From assembly GCA_035578905.1 (NCBI GenBank), contig JAQJVL010000303.1, positions 496,001-560,000 on the forward strand: a stretch of DNA of 64,000 bases, given 5' to 3'. Below the pieces are notes generated by a model. It worked only from the letters and a program-made list of their open reading frames with translations, was not told the DNA's origin and searched no databases. A program made the translations under genes and the position numbers. Within the stretch, counting starts at the first letter, position 1, and every line of letters starts with the position of its first letter. The stretch is from Stictocephala bisonia (lineage: Eukaryota > Arthropoda > Insecta > Hemiptera > Membracidae). Of the stretch, positions 33,266 to 45,469 are shown piece after piece.

Positions 33266-33433
33266 AATTCCCTCCTTCACAATGCACACTGCATTAAACC
33301 ACAGTTTTCAAGTGGTCCCATAAAAAATATTCAGTAAGTAATAAGACCGGTGATTGTGGAGGCCAGTTCAATAGTTCGCCACATCCAATCCAGTTCACGA
33401 ATGTAGCATTCAAATGATTTCTAGCTACATTTC
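33266..33433 (-). pseudogene. Mariner/Tc1-like transposase fragment
   Basis: About 47 codons read ARNHLNATFVNWIGCGELLN, WPPQSP, then EYFLWDHLKTVV before a stop. This is the same block as in the remnant at 21946-22293 (HFG..VR..RWxGRxGPxxWPxRSPDL..FxLWGxLK), so the two elements belong to related families. The rest of the transposase is gone. Confidence 0.75.
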
Positions 33434-34799
33434 CTTCATATTTATGACAATACAGCATAAATTATTCAAACAAAATAGATCATTTTTAATTATCAGTTTT
33501 TACAAATCTTTGATCAGCTTTTAGAGCAGTACTGCTAATGTAAGATGTAAGAATAAAAGATTTTAAAAATTACTTTATTTAAATTATTAATTTATTTAAC
33601 ATGTATTATAAAATTTAGATTTTACGATACCACAATATTTAGTTTTACTTGTTTAAATTAAGTGAACGCAGCTCAAATATTTTGAGCAAATAAATTATTA
33701 TTTATTAGTACAATATTTTTAACAGTTAGTATATCTTTTCGCAAAATAACTTTATTATTATATTTGGTAAGAAAAATTTAAATCATAATTGCCATTTTTT
33801 TATTTGTTTTGGTTCACTTAAAAGTTACTTTTTAAACTTTATATGCGTCTATTTTTGGTCAATGTTACATAATACTCTTCAGAATAAAATTTCCTATAAG
33901 TTTTTTCCAACCATTAAACATATTTGATAATCATTTTACAAAGTTAATGTAGGTCAAACATAAAATTAAACGTTTTTCGAAATTGAAGTTTGCATATTTT
34001 GTTGGATATCTTAAAAATTACTGTGGTTACCGGTCTGGGAGGTCCACAGATACTTTAATCAATTAATCAGTTCATTTTACACAAGATCAACAACATTTTA
34101 CACATCATTTAATACTCTATAAATTTCAGTATGGCTTCATTCAAAAGAGGGGAACTGAAATCCGGGCAAAATCTTTCACCATCTGTAAATCGTTAACGAA
34201 GCGTTTCCAGATCTATGTTTATATTAATTTTTATATTTTATAAACGGAGAAGGAACAAAATCTGAAAGTTACTCCGTTTCTCCATGGGACACCCTGTACA
34301 TATTTAAAACACAGTAATATCAGAAATCAAATTATAATATAACCTCAATATAAATCCATAGTGACAACAAACCGACTATACCAGCTGACCTCACTTCTAT
34401 CTCAGGTCCATTTCCTCCATGCCATTTTCCAGCTATACTAGATTCCAGTTCCCTCCATGTTCCTTGCCCACCAATTGTCACCTATCACGATGATATAATA
34501 GGCGAAGCTTTCTACTGCGTATCCATGACAATGAAATGTTTAAGTGGTACAGTGGCATGTAGGTTCAGTGGTAGGGGGAGACTTATGTTCCCTCTCATTT
34601 CAATGACTAGCTTTGTCTTTCTCGCACAGGCTCTCTAATAAGGTCGCAATCAAAGCGGCCAAACTGTAGCTGCTATTTTCTTTAGGTGACTGGTGACTTT
34701 TAAAACAGAGAGATTGATCTAAACTTATTTCCAAGTAGGCTCCTGTGTATACTCATTGTGTTTCGTTTCAGTATAATGCCATCGAAAAATTTATTCAAT

Positions 34800-35560
34800 T
34801 TTTGATTAGCTAATTTATTACTTATATGAAAGCAGGTTATTCCTGTCTTTCTTGGATTGGGCTTTCAAGATTCTACAATAATTATTGAGGGTGGCTAAAT
34901 CAAGTGTAAATGTCCTTTCTGTTTTTGACCTCGTGTTGAGTTGGAAAGCAATATCATCTGCATGTACATGAATTATATAGACCGACTGGCGGGAATGTTG
35001 GCAGTGTATACAATGAATTAAAGAGGAGCAAGGACAGAACCTTGTGGCAGTCAATCATTCATGTGCCTTGGAGAACTTTCTCTATGACCCAGGCAAGTTT
35101 CAATTAACTTGTTGCTGAGGGTGGAATTCAGAAATCGTAACAATTGAAGACTCAGAGTTGTTATAAAATTATTAACACATCCTTCCTCCAGAATGTATCG
35201 TAGGCTGTTGAAAGATCTACAAATGCTGCTGATGTTTTCTCTTTCACTTCTATCCCATTCTCAATCAAAGATAGTCAAAGAAAGTATCTGGTCACAACTA
35301 ATTCTGCCAGGTCTGAGTCCAGCTTGATGAACAGGGATGCTGTCATTGAGAATAGATGATATTCTGTTGTAAATGTAGAGTAGACACTTTTAAGAGCTAC
35401 AAGGCAGTAACTTTTTGATCGTTCTGGTCTTTACCTAGCTTTAAAACAGCTATTATTTTAGATCTTTTTAAAGCTTAGGGTATATCGCCACTTATCAATG
35501 TGGCATTGAAAATTGTTCAAAGCGAATGTTTTACTTTATTGCCAGCATTATACAGAAAAT
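34800..35560 (-). pseudogene. Non-LTR reverse transcriptase remnant
   Basis: On the minus strand, QAGLRPGRISCDQILSLT (near 35330-35275) is the RT finger block, and after shifts the block around 'VYIIHVHADDIAFQLNTRS' (near 34980-34920) is the palm with an HADD variant of the catalytic YADD, followed by LNNYCRILKAQS. Stops and frameshifts are present. It resembles Jockey/CR1-type ORF2; no endonuclease part was found. Confidence 0.65.
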
Positions 35561-35678
35561 TCGGGAAGATATCATCTATTCCAGCTGCCTTCTATCATAA
35601 AGATATATAGGATATAGATAGGTATTAAATAGACAGATATAGGGTAGATGTATATTATACTATCATTACTTTGCTATA

Positions 35679-36650
35679 CAGGTTGTCTATTATGTCTGGA
35701 AACACCCAAATATATTCTTTATTTATCGAAATATAAATTAGAAACTTTTTACAATCGCGATTGGGATTGGTCATCTTCTTTTTTGAACGATGTTTAGTAG
35801 AGGAAATCCTAACGGGCGAAGTCCTGTTGGGTTGAGGGTATCGCCAATATTTTTAATGGAAGCTTATACCTTGTAATACATTACTTTTAATGTTATAGTG
35901 AACTGAATTGAATGCCCTAAACCACATCTCTCAGGAATCACTCTATCAGAAATTAGAGCACTTTGAGTATTGAAAATTTGCTAATGTTCAAACAATTCAT
36001 TTTAATTTAGTTCTGGCCAAAGTAATGTTTAAAACAGTAAATTTTCTACATTTTCCAAAATGTTTAATTGATATTAAACAAAATCTTCATTTTTTCCTGG
36101 TTTAATTAGTACAACTTTGTTACATTTCTATTAAAATAAAATTGTGTAAATAATGATTTATTTTATTAATGAAGTCTTAGAACAAAATTATTTAAATGTT
36201 GTTAGAAAAGGCTTAACACTACTGTAATAAATAAAATAAATAAATAAATAACCTTTTAGCACCATTTGGTGACAAAGTAAATGTTTCAACTGTCTTCCTT
36301 CTTCAGTTTGACAATGAAGTTAAAATGAAATTGCTTAACATCACCAATTTTCAATACTTGAAGTGCTCTATTTTATGATAGAGTAATTACCTTGAGATGT
36401 GGTTTTTGGATTCAATTAAGTTCACCATCACTTAAAAGGATACCCTTTTAAATGATGAATCACAATGTATAGGCTTCCATTAAGAATATTGATGATACCC
36501 TCGACAGGACATCCACTGTTAGTGTGAAATTACTAAATAATGTTCCAAAAAGTAGGTGGCCAATAGCTATTAAGATTGTAAAAGTTTTGAATTGATATTT
36601 CAATTAATGAAGAAAATGTTTGGGTGTTTCTAGACATAATATACACCCTG
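35679..36650. mobile_element. 972-bp MITE with long imperfect inverted repeats and TA duplication
   Basis: The left end CAGGTTGTCTATTATGTCTG (35679) and the right end, read as reverse complement (CAGGGTGTATATTATGTCTA from 36650), continue to match over much of each half: 'gaaacacccaaa', 'agggtatc', 'taatggaagc' and 'accacatctc' recur in order. TA lies on both sides (35677-35678, 36651-36652). There is no coding frame. It looks like a foldback-type Tc1/mariner MITE, whose ends resemble those of the element at 32075-34296. Confidence 0.85.
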
Positions 36651-36652
36651 TA

Positions 36653-37206
36653 TATACATCATTGATATATTAGTATATTTTATAGAGAATATTATAGAAC
36701 ATAGATGAAGGAGAAATGTTGAGCCAATAGTCATTGAAGGTCAGAAACTCGACTTTACATTCACGACTCAACTTTCAAGAGTTATTTAATAATTTAAAAA
36801 TAACAAGAAGTAGGATACGTTACTGTAATGTAGACGTACTATAATAATCAAACTTTAATCCCAGATCTCCAAGCTCAAGGTATGTGCTAAATTTTCTTGT
36901 TTGAATTAAATTGTTTGAAGTTAATTAATTTAATACACTATTCTTAGAAAAGTGATCAGTAGTACCTAAACATAAGAAGTGTTACTAGTCAATGGCTATA
37001 ATACACAATATAACCTGACATGTAGGATGAATGTGGGTTAAGATGTCAAAACCAAACAATGACGTTTTAGGATTAATAAGCTGTAGCTTACAATTAAACA
37101 TTTTTCAAGAGTACATGAATCCTTCATGACTTTACTTCCATGACATATTATTTCTCGCTTTTTGGAATTAGTAACAAGCAAGTTGATTTTTCATTATAAA
37201 TGAGTT
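36653..37206. other. Intergenic DNA, nothing recognised
   Basis: AT-rich, no coding frame, no repeat ends. Confidence 0.4.
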
Positions 37207-37213
37207 GTGATAG

Positions 37214-38685
37214 TGGCGTCATGTCAACTTTTTAACAGGGGTGGCAAGCCCAACCAGGGGGTGCCCATCCCTGTAGAAAATGTTAAAGAATAGTCAATGC
37301 TGGGAACAGAACGGTTTGATTTTATAATTATTGTCATTAAGAAAATATGTAAAATTATAGGTAGCTCTCATAAAGTTAAGTAAAACCCAATAATATCATG
37401 TTCAGGCTTTATCCTATTGATCAAAAACAATATTAGTATTATTATTGGGTTTGATTGCTATTTACCACAATTAATAAACCAAACCATTTGAAAGTACACA
37501 ATGTTCTCACAGCTCAAAGTCTAAAATGAATTTTAGAATTTTTATTCTCATTATATATTTGAATAACTAAATTTTATTCAACATAGTACCTACCATAAAC
37601 ATTTTAATTTTGATAAACAACATGTTTAAGGTACTCTATTAAATAAAATGAAGTTATTATTAAGAAAGTAATTGTTTTTCTATGTTAGAGTAACATTTAA
37701 AATATAAGAATCATTTATTGTTTTAATTGTATCGGTAATCAGTCTCAAACATGGAATTTCTCAAATAGTCCTAGTCGGCTGTAGTTTAGTTATGACTGTT
37801 TTCTAAAATAAGTTTTTCGGGTATGTACCTTCGTATAATTTATCGATGGATATAAGTAAATGAATACATATATTTATAACTTTACAATTTTTTCTGTAAC
37901 TGTTATGGGCATTCTTGGTATTACTTATGTGTATGTATTTATGTCCTAATTGTTTGTTTTAGTTTAATTTATTATTTGTGTTAACATGTATGTACACACA
38001 GGAATATAATGCTTGTTTGTGTATGTATGTGGATTAAGTGTGCAATTGACTGTGTTTGTGACAAAGATTGTTTGAACGTGTTATTTCCATAGTTTTAAGT
38101 AGATCATAGTTGTATTAGTAGGCACCATAGGAAGCGGCTTTGTTGACTTCAGGCTTTTTATGTAATTTGAACTCTACTAAATTATTTGTAATAAAATTGT
38201 TTTCATTTTCTGCTAACCACATTACTGGAAAAGTGGTTAGCATTAGTTCCTAAGCTGTTCAAGTGTAATATACTGTAAAAAAGAAATGATGGAATAAATA
38301 AAAATATTATTATAATTGAAATGAAGCAAATATTATGAAAAACAAATATTTATTAGACTATGCTATTAGTGTTGCCAAGATCGGGCGTCAAATACACCGC
38401 TAGCTAAATCGTTCATCACGTTGCATGTTACATTAGACCCTACTTATTAACTATATAAACAGATAACAAAATAGGCTAGTTCAGTTATTACTACCATACT
38501 ACTAAAGTAAAAATCAGTTGAAGAAAATCAAAAGAAGTTATCGCTCTTTTGAAATTTGTTCTGACTGTAAGTTGTTTGTAAATTTTTCAGCCTTTTAAGT
38601 AAAATTTCTGGGGTGGCAAAATACCATGCTGGACATTTTTGGGGTGGCAGCTGCAACCCCTTGCCACCCCCAAATGACGCCTATG
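37214..38685. mobile_element. Nonautonomous hAT-like element, about 1.47 kb
   Basis: GTGATAG occurs directly before (37207-37213) and after (38686-38692) the segment. The left end reads TGGCGTCATGTCAACTTT..GGGGTGGCAAG and the right end, as reverse complement, CATAGGCGTCATTTGGGGGTGGCAAG, so the ends share GGCGTCAT and GGGGTGGCAAG in order. This fits a hAT-like short inverted repeat with a 7-8 bp duplication; a few bases at the left end seem lost. The interior has no coding frame. Confidence 0.65.
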
Positions 38686-38917
38686 GTGATAGTGTTCATT
38701 CAGGTACGTTTTTACCCATATTAAATTGGTTATTAATAAGGAATTTGAAAAAAAACACAAGTATAAGAGTCAGGCATGCAAAATAACACCTACCAACGGT
38801 TTATAATTAAGGTTTTGATTTGTCATGAGACTTACAGCAGATTAACAATTGATTATATTGTACATGGAAAATATAAATTTTCCAAATATTAGCACTACAA
38901 AACACAGTAAAAGTATT

Positions 38918-39520
38918 AGTCAAAGTCAAAGTGCTTTATTCATCCAACAAAACATTCAAAATGTTATAGGACAGGTCATGATCTTAACTTAAAAACAGAC
39001 AAAAACAACTGAGCCTAAATAACATAAAATTACAATATAACAGCAATCAAAATAAAATAATTCAGCTTAAACATAACTGTTATTTAATCTGTCCACAGTC
39101 TATGCCCTGTCAGCTTTTGGGTTAAATTCTCCTACACTGTTAAAGTTCAGAATGAATTAAATATTTTTTAAGTTTATTTTTGAATGTTGTAAATTGTTTA
39201 ATTTCTTTCCATTCCTCCGGCAATTTATTATAAAAATGTTGGCCCAAATATGAAACTGATGCCTTAAAGTGGGTTGTTCGGTGGAAAGGTATTTCTAATA
39301 GGTGATGATTTCGAGCACTATATTTGTGTTTCTGGTTTTTTTTCTTTTAATGAAATATCCTTGTAAACGTAATAAATAACATCAAAAATAAAAATACTAT
39401 AAACTGTCATAATAATGAATTGTCGGAAATGAGATCTACAAGATTCATTATAATTTAGCTTACCCAAAATTCTTATTGCACGTTTTTGTATTTTAAAAAT
39501 AATTTCTGTAAAATTTTACA
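38918..39520 (-). pseudogene. CR1/Jockey-type LINE 3' fragment
   Basis: On the minus strand the last codons of an ORF2 remain: THFKASVSYLGQHFYNKLPE, EWKEIKQFTTFKNKLKKYL then a stop (about 39280-39150). A 3' UTR follows with AATAAAGCACTTTGACTTTGAC at its end (about 38945-38918), a typical LINE tail. It is 5'-truncated. Confidence 0.7.
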
Positions 39521-40089
39521 AAAACATGATTCTTTTGTGAATTTCTCTGGTCTGAGGAAGTTAAGCTTGAAGCTGATTGATTATTCTTAGGTCAATGTTT
39601 TTATGTATTCTTAGGTCAATTTTTTTTATGTTTTGATATGGGTTTTTTTAATTAAAGAATTGTTATGGACCAAAATGGTTTTCAAATTCGTATTCAGTGC
39701 AAAAAACAAACATCGAAATTAAAAAATTTTTGATTGAAACATAATTAAATAGTAACTAAATAGGTATGCCAAAAATACTAAGTTGACATTTTTTTTTTAA
39801 TTTATCTATAGACCTAATTATCCAAAATTGAATGTAGGCCAATTGAAAAGCCAAGATCCTATTCAAATATTACATATCAGGCCTAAAGTCTTTAAATAAT
39901 TATTAACATGTTCGCTGCTAACCTACAAGTGATACTCAAGAATCAAGAATATTTTATTGTCGTCCCACATTGCGTGTATTGACAAAGTCATTTATGCCTA
40001 GTGCATACTTATAATGAAAAGTACATGTCACAATTCTAATATAAAACTGGAAGACAAAATTTCTTCAACTGAACAAAAAGCTTTGGTTT

Positions 40090-40560
40090 TCAGCCATTTA
40101 CAATAACTCTTTTATAATTTTTCAGGGTGGTATTTCTAATACTTATAGGTAGCCTATTAAAAAATGTTATACTAATATACAGGTACATATGCTGAGTTTT
40201 AGTTAGACTAACATATTTTAGATCAATTTGGTTACGGTATCTAGTGCCGTGACCATGAGTAAGGCCTCTCACACTGAATAACCCCAGGTTTTCTTTAATA
40301 TACAATAAACATTGCAATATAAATATACAAGGTAAAAAAAGTATACCATTTTCAACAAAAATTGGCTTACAAGAATCTCTGCTATTTACATTACAGATGG
40401 TGCGCAAAGCTTTTTTTTATATAAGAAAACCTCTTTAGCACTACTAGAATTGCCCCATAAAAGAGTACCATATAGTAGGTGCGAGTGGAACAGAGAAAAA
40501 TATGCCTTCATTGCTAAACTAGTGCTAGTACAAGATTTGAGTTAATTTAACAGAAAAATA
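40090..40560 (-). pseudogene. CR1/Jockey-type LINE C-terminal fragment
   Basis: The 105-codon minus frame (40407-40090) has the arrangement that follows the RT domain in these LINEs: a hydrophobic helix (LPCIFILQCLLYIKENLGLF), a 'THGHGTRYRNQIDL' block equivalent to the usual 'HSHNTRxxxxL', then 'SITFFNRLPISIRN' and 'LKNYKRVI'. Upstream DNA continues the match with interruptions. Confidence 0.65.
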
Positions 40561-40639
40561 ACTCTAGACAATCTACTACAAAGTGCATCAGTATGGTTTC
40601 TCCAAGTGAGTTTAGAGGCGAGATGGATTCCAAGCAACT

Positions 40640-41055
40640 TTACCGACCTGAGTACAGTTGGTACTTAGGCTAAAAGTATACTTATTTTGTTTTGTTGTTA
40701 GATATTTTAGTTGATATCTCTTATTTATATTTAGCACATGTATTCTGCTTGTTATCGGTTTGTTATCTCTGCCTGTTATTTTCAATTATTTATACTGTTT
40801 CTTATGTTTACCTCTTGTATTGTTTGCCTTGTTCATTGATTTTTTGCTACTATGTGACTTTTTCTTTATATATTTTGCATGTGTATCCTGCTTGTGTAGA
40901 TATTGTTGTGGCATGAATGACACTAAAATTATAATCATCATATTTTTTTCTAGTACTTTAGCACTTAGAATATTTACTTAACTTATAAACATGCCATGTT
41001 GAATCTTTTTGTAATTTTGTAAAATAGGTTCGCCCGTAAATAAATAAACTGTGTA
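40640..41055 (+). repeat. Possible LINE 3' UTR
   Basis: A T/TA-rich segment without coding match that ends with 'cgcccgtaaataaataaac', a polyadenylation-like tail. The overlapping frames at 40692 and 40760 are T-rich low-complexity artefacts. Confidence 0.3.
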
Positions 41056-43735
41056 CAAATACTTATAAATCCTTTGAATCCATTAGCAATAGTGCCAAGC
41101 CCATACCACTCAGGTTTTCTGACACAGATTTATTTCGAAACACATGTCCAAAGAAGCAATGTTAGGTATGATGTTTCTAGGTAATTAACAATTTTATAAC
41201 CCCTAATCCAGTAAATGTGTTAGTATAGATATAAATGAGTAAAATTACTTAAGTGAAATTTTCTAAAACCAAGATGAACCTTCAGGCAAAATGAACCTGG
41301 TTACTTCACTGACAGAATCTGTATTATAACCATATCATCAGGTAATGGAAGCCTTGTAAGGGGAAAATATTGAGTTCATAGAAGTAAATATTTCTTTACC
41401 ATGTTAACTTAGTGTAAACTTATCTGTATGAGTGCAAACTAGGCTAATGTTAAGGCCGGATTTGCAAGTCAGTTGCAAAAGTAAACATTTAAAAGTAGCT
41501 TACCTTTCAAATAGATATCAATATTATGGGACACTATTACACTAAAATACAAAGAGAATTACTATAACACCGGGAAAGTCACTAACTCATGCAGGGTCAC
41601 ACAGCACGGACTCGTTACTAATCGAACTACACCAAGTGCAAGCAAGCAGGCAGACTACACAGATACAGAAGAGGTTACCACCACTAATACCAACTGAAGT
41701 TATGGAATAAACCGCATTACAAATAGTTCGTAGGATCCACCATAAATTTCAGAATATGTATCATGATATTCTATTATGATGTAATTGAATATTTACTTTA
41801 CGAAACAATCTCAGTTTTTTTAAGACTTAGAGCATTTTATTGATGAGTATTAATAGTTTGGTAATAAATGAAAATCATTTGGGCGGAGGAATAGTATAGT
41901 GCACGCAGTGATGTCATCGCCCTTCTTGGGCATGTGAAGCTTTTTGTGGGCGTATCCTCTCAACTAAGCTAAAAAGTTGACAGCTGTAATCATGACCTAG
42001 TAACAAGTAAACATAAAAAAAATAAAACGAGGGTCAACGACAGGACATTGATTCAAATATTTATAAAAATGTTAGGCATTTTTCCTCAATGTATTTCAAG
42101 AATCTTTACTAACAATTTTTTTTTAGTTTTACTCAGTTAATTTGTTATATTCAAGGTTTTTATTGTCATAAAACACATAACACTATGGACAAAAGTCATG
42201 ATTTTTACACTAACTTTAACAAAACTTTGTACACAAATTTTAAAAAATTATACAAGTACAATGTACACAAAAATTAAAATAGACATAAAATACAATTCAA
42301 TATACAAAATGGCTAAAACAATTAAAGATAAAGTAATGTAAGACATCACAGTAATAATGTTAACCTATAATTTAGGTCATAATTCTAAAACTATTAATGG
42401 CTAGTTAACTACAATATATTTTTTAATTACTACTACCGTTTTTAATTGAATCCACATTTTAAAAATTAACAACATTTTTGATTGAAGGAGATTAATTGTA
42501 ATAAGCAAATTTTTTGGTCATAGCATTAATATGGTATGTAAAAAATTGCAGTAAAGGGTAATACAGAAATTACTGTATTAATTAACTGAGAAAACTGTGG
42601 AAGGATAACAATTCAATATTATCACATTAAATTTATAACATATATTATTGTATTCTTCTCTTTAGAAAATATTACGTACAATGAAAAACTTCTGTATTTT
42701 TTAAATAGTGAAGCTTCTGAATTTTTTAAGTTGGTGACAATGTGAATATACATTGTGGCTGGGCAAATACAGAGAATTGAAAAAGTGTACAATGTTTACA
42801 AAGAAGATATAAGCTAAAAGTCTATAAAAATGTCTACAAGCAGTCCACTGTATAGAGTAATTATAGTTTGAGTATAACATATTTATTTATGTATACAGTA
42901 TACTGCATTGTGCTATTTCATATTATCATGAAAAACTTCTGCATTTCAATTTAAAAAAAAGTGTGAATATACATTGGTGCTAGGCTATATACACTTTTTC
43001 AATTCATCAGAGAAATCCAAGAATACCTCCGTTTTGTTCCGCCAGCAATATTTTATTTTTACAGCACTACCAGTTTCGAAGGATGTCCCTCATCTTCAGG
43101 TGCACTTTCTTAGGCTTCATTTAACACACTAAAGTTCAATTTTTTTTACTTGACCTGCCGTAAAAAACACAAGATGGGTGGCAGAACAAAACAGAGCTAA
43201 CTGTTTTACCATCTATTATTTAATTACAACCAATCAGGATAATACAGATAGCATAATATGGAAAATCAAGGTATTGAAACAAAACAGTGCCATATCAACA
43301 GTAGTTTTGCTTCCTTATGAATATAATAAATAAATTTTTGAATATCATCAACAAATGAAAAAAATCAATAATCAAAAGGTAACTTATCTGTATTTGGACA
43401 AATAACATAACAAAAACAAGCTAAAAATGTCAATACCTCAATCATCAAAAACAGTTAAGCTAACATGTCATTAATAGTGAGTGACAAGTACACAAAGTAT
43501 CATCAATAAATGACCAAAATAGTTAAAGATAAGTAATATGTAACTGAGTAAAAAAGTTAATTTTACAAGAAAGCTATTAATTTTAACATTTTACATCAAA
43601 TCAAATATACTTTGTTTAATAATTACACAAGGTACAATGAATGGTGTCAATATAAGTCTTAAAGTTAACACACAATAAATTGTTAGTTAAAGATATGAGA
43701 AAACATCCTTACAAGTACATAAAAATACAAACAAA
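41056..43735. other. Intergenic AT-rich DNA with weak repeats
   Basis: No gene. Phrases such as 'gaaaaacttctg(t/c)att' and 'gtgaatatacattg' occur at 42680-42760 and 42930-42985, showing a decayed duplication, and 'gaattgaaaaagtgta' (42776) is inverted at 'tacactttttcaattc' (42991). The segment 43060-43110, 'accagtttcgaaggatgtcc..catcttcagg', is a motif found in several insect repeat families. Confidence 0.4.
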
Positions 43736-44700
43736 ATAATCAGAAAAATACAACGACAGCACAAGAAACAAACTCACCAAAAACTCGAAAAACAATTTCA
43801 GAAAATCAACACACGAGAATTCTTCAAAATCTTCAGACAACAAACATCCACCTTCAATTCACAAGCACTACACTTCCTCAAACAAGAGGGAAAACTAGCA
43901 ATAAACAACAAAACCAACCTAAAATTACTATAAGATTACTTCAACACACTACTCAACTGCGAAAAACCCATAGAAAGTTTCAAATTTTCACCAAACAACA
44001 ACAGAAATAAAGACTCTCAACCACCAAACAGGAAATAAGTGAAAGAAATAATCTCCTCACTGAACAATAACCAAACAAAAGGGGAAGATGGGATGGTAGC
44101 AGAAATATTGAAAACGTGGGGAGGAAAAGGAGAAGAATTTATTCACAGATTATTACAGAAAATATGGAGCGAAGATCAAATCCCAGAAGAATGAAAAAAT
44201 GCTGTCATAGTCCCACTACATAAAAAGGGAGATAAAGTAACTTCAACAACTACACAGGGATCTCTACTCCCAGTTACCTACAAAATACTAACCAAAGCTC
44301 TATTCACACGACTTGAATCACAAATAGATCACCAAATTGGTGAATATCAAGCAGGATTAAAAAAACACAAATATTTAATCTAAAAAACATCATAAACTTC
44401 AGATGACTTCGGAACAAACAAACATATGTTATTTTTGTGGACTTCATGAAAGCATAAAACTCAATAGACAGAGACACTCTCATATATATCATGAAATAAT
44501 ATGGTGTAGACAGAAAAACCACAGAACTCATCAAACAAACACCACACAACACGATGTCAAAAGTAAAGTTCTAGGGAAAATTATCAGAAGAAATCACCAT
44601 AGAAACGGGAATAAGACAAGCAGACGGACTCTCTCCACTTTTCAACCTAGTACTAGAAAAAATAATCAGACAATCGATGATAGAACTATGAATAGACAAT
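43736..44700 (+). pseudogene. RTE-type LINE reverse transcriptase, 5' portion
   Basis: Broken frames on the plus strand read GEDGMVAEILKTWGGKGEEF, IHRLLQKIWSEDQIPEE, NAVIVPLHKKGD, then YKILTKALFTRLESQI and IGEYQAGLKK (about 44075-44370). This is the N-terminal RT region of RTE-like elements ('IPEEWKxAxIVPxxKKGDxxxCxNYRGISLLPxxYKILxxxL'). Stops interrupt it and it is split from its 3' half (45470-46227) by an inserted LINE fragment on the opposite strand. Confidence 0.7.
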
Positions 44701-45469
44701 AAATCTTTATTCATAAACATAGAGTTTAGAAATGTTCGTCAAAATATACTGTAGCTATGACTTGTTATTATAATGAATGCACTCTCCAGTCCAGGAATTC
44801 TTGAGAGGTGTAGAAAGGCCGTTGAAGAAGCCACTAAGTCAGAGGTTTTTTCAGGTATTTTGCTGATGTTTTCTTCAGAAAGTCTGGAAGCTTGTTGAAG
44901 TATACTGTGCCCTTGTAAGAAGGTTTCTTTTCGTAGAAACTGAGGTGATGTGTTGCCAGTGTAAAGTTGTGACCATTTCTGGTGTTGTAAGAATGGAGGT
45001 CTCCAGTTTTGGTTTGTGCAGTTTTTACAGATACAAGTATTGTTTCGAGGATATAGAGAGCTATCACCGTTAATATTTTAAGCTCTCTAAATGCTTCCCT
45101 GCAACTATCTCATGGCCCAAGTCCTGTAAGTGCTCTGATGGCTCTCTTTTCGATAATTAGTATTTTCTGCATGTTCCTTGAAGTTGTTCCTCCCCATACA
45201 ATTAGTCCGTACCTGAGGTGTGACTCAAATAGTGAGTGGTACCTCAAATAGTAATAGAATGCTGTTTTGGCAGCATCTATATGACTAATTTGTTTTAGTC
45301 TTCAGACAACATATACACAAGAACAAAGTTTCTTGCAGACTTTATCTATGTGGTGCTTCCAGAATAATTCCTAAATATTTTGTAGTGTTAGCTGTGGCTA
45401 TTTCTGGGAGGCCTTCAAAATGCTTGTGAGTGGGTGTGAAAATTAGCTGCTGTGTCTTACTTTAATTTA
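44701..45469 (-). mobile_element. Jockey/CR1-type LINE fragment nested in the RTE element
   Basis: On the minus strand the post-RT region reads YGLIVWGGTTSRNMQKILII (near 45220-45160), then ALTGLGP, and then SYNTRNGHNFTLATHHLSFY and GTVYFNKLPDFLKK (45067-44834). The 3' end (AATAAAGATTT, on the minus strand) is at about 44700. RTE coding sequence lies on either side on the other strand (44370-44700 and 45470 onward), so this fragment inserted after the RTE copy. Target duplication not identified. Confidence 0.7.

Larger units (their letters stand above)
32075..34296 (-). mobile_element. Mariner/Tc1-like element with TA duplication, split by an inserted repeat
   Basis: The ends are CAGGGTGTCCCA (32075) and TGGGACACCCTG (34296), each next to TA (32073-32074, 34297-34298), the signature of Tc1/mariner insertion. 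The arms are long imperfect inverted repeats of several hundred bp: 'catactgaaatt', 'aaatgatgtgtaaaat' and 'gattatcaaatatgttta' occur in both. The left arm is interrupted at about 32247-32836. The interior keeps a transposase remnant on the minus strand at 33266-33433. Without the insert the element is about 1.6 kb. Confidence 0.85.

Noticed and set aside
40692..40981. Leu/Tyr/Phe-rich frames resembling membrane proteins
   Set aside because: T-rich low-complexity DNA in a probable LINE 3' UTR gives hydrophobic translations in more than one frame.
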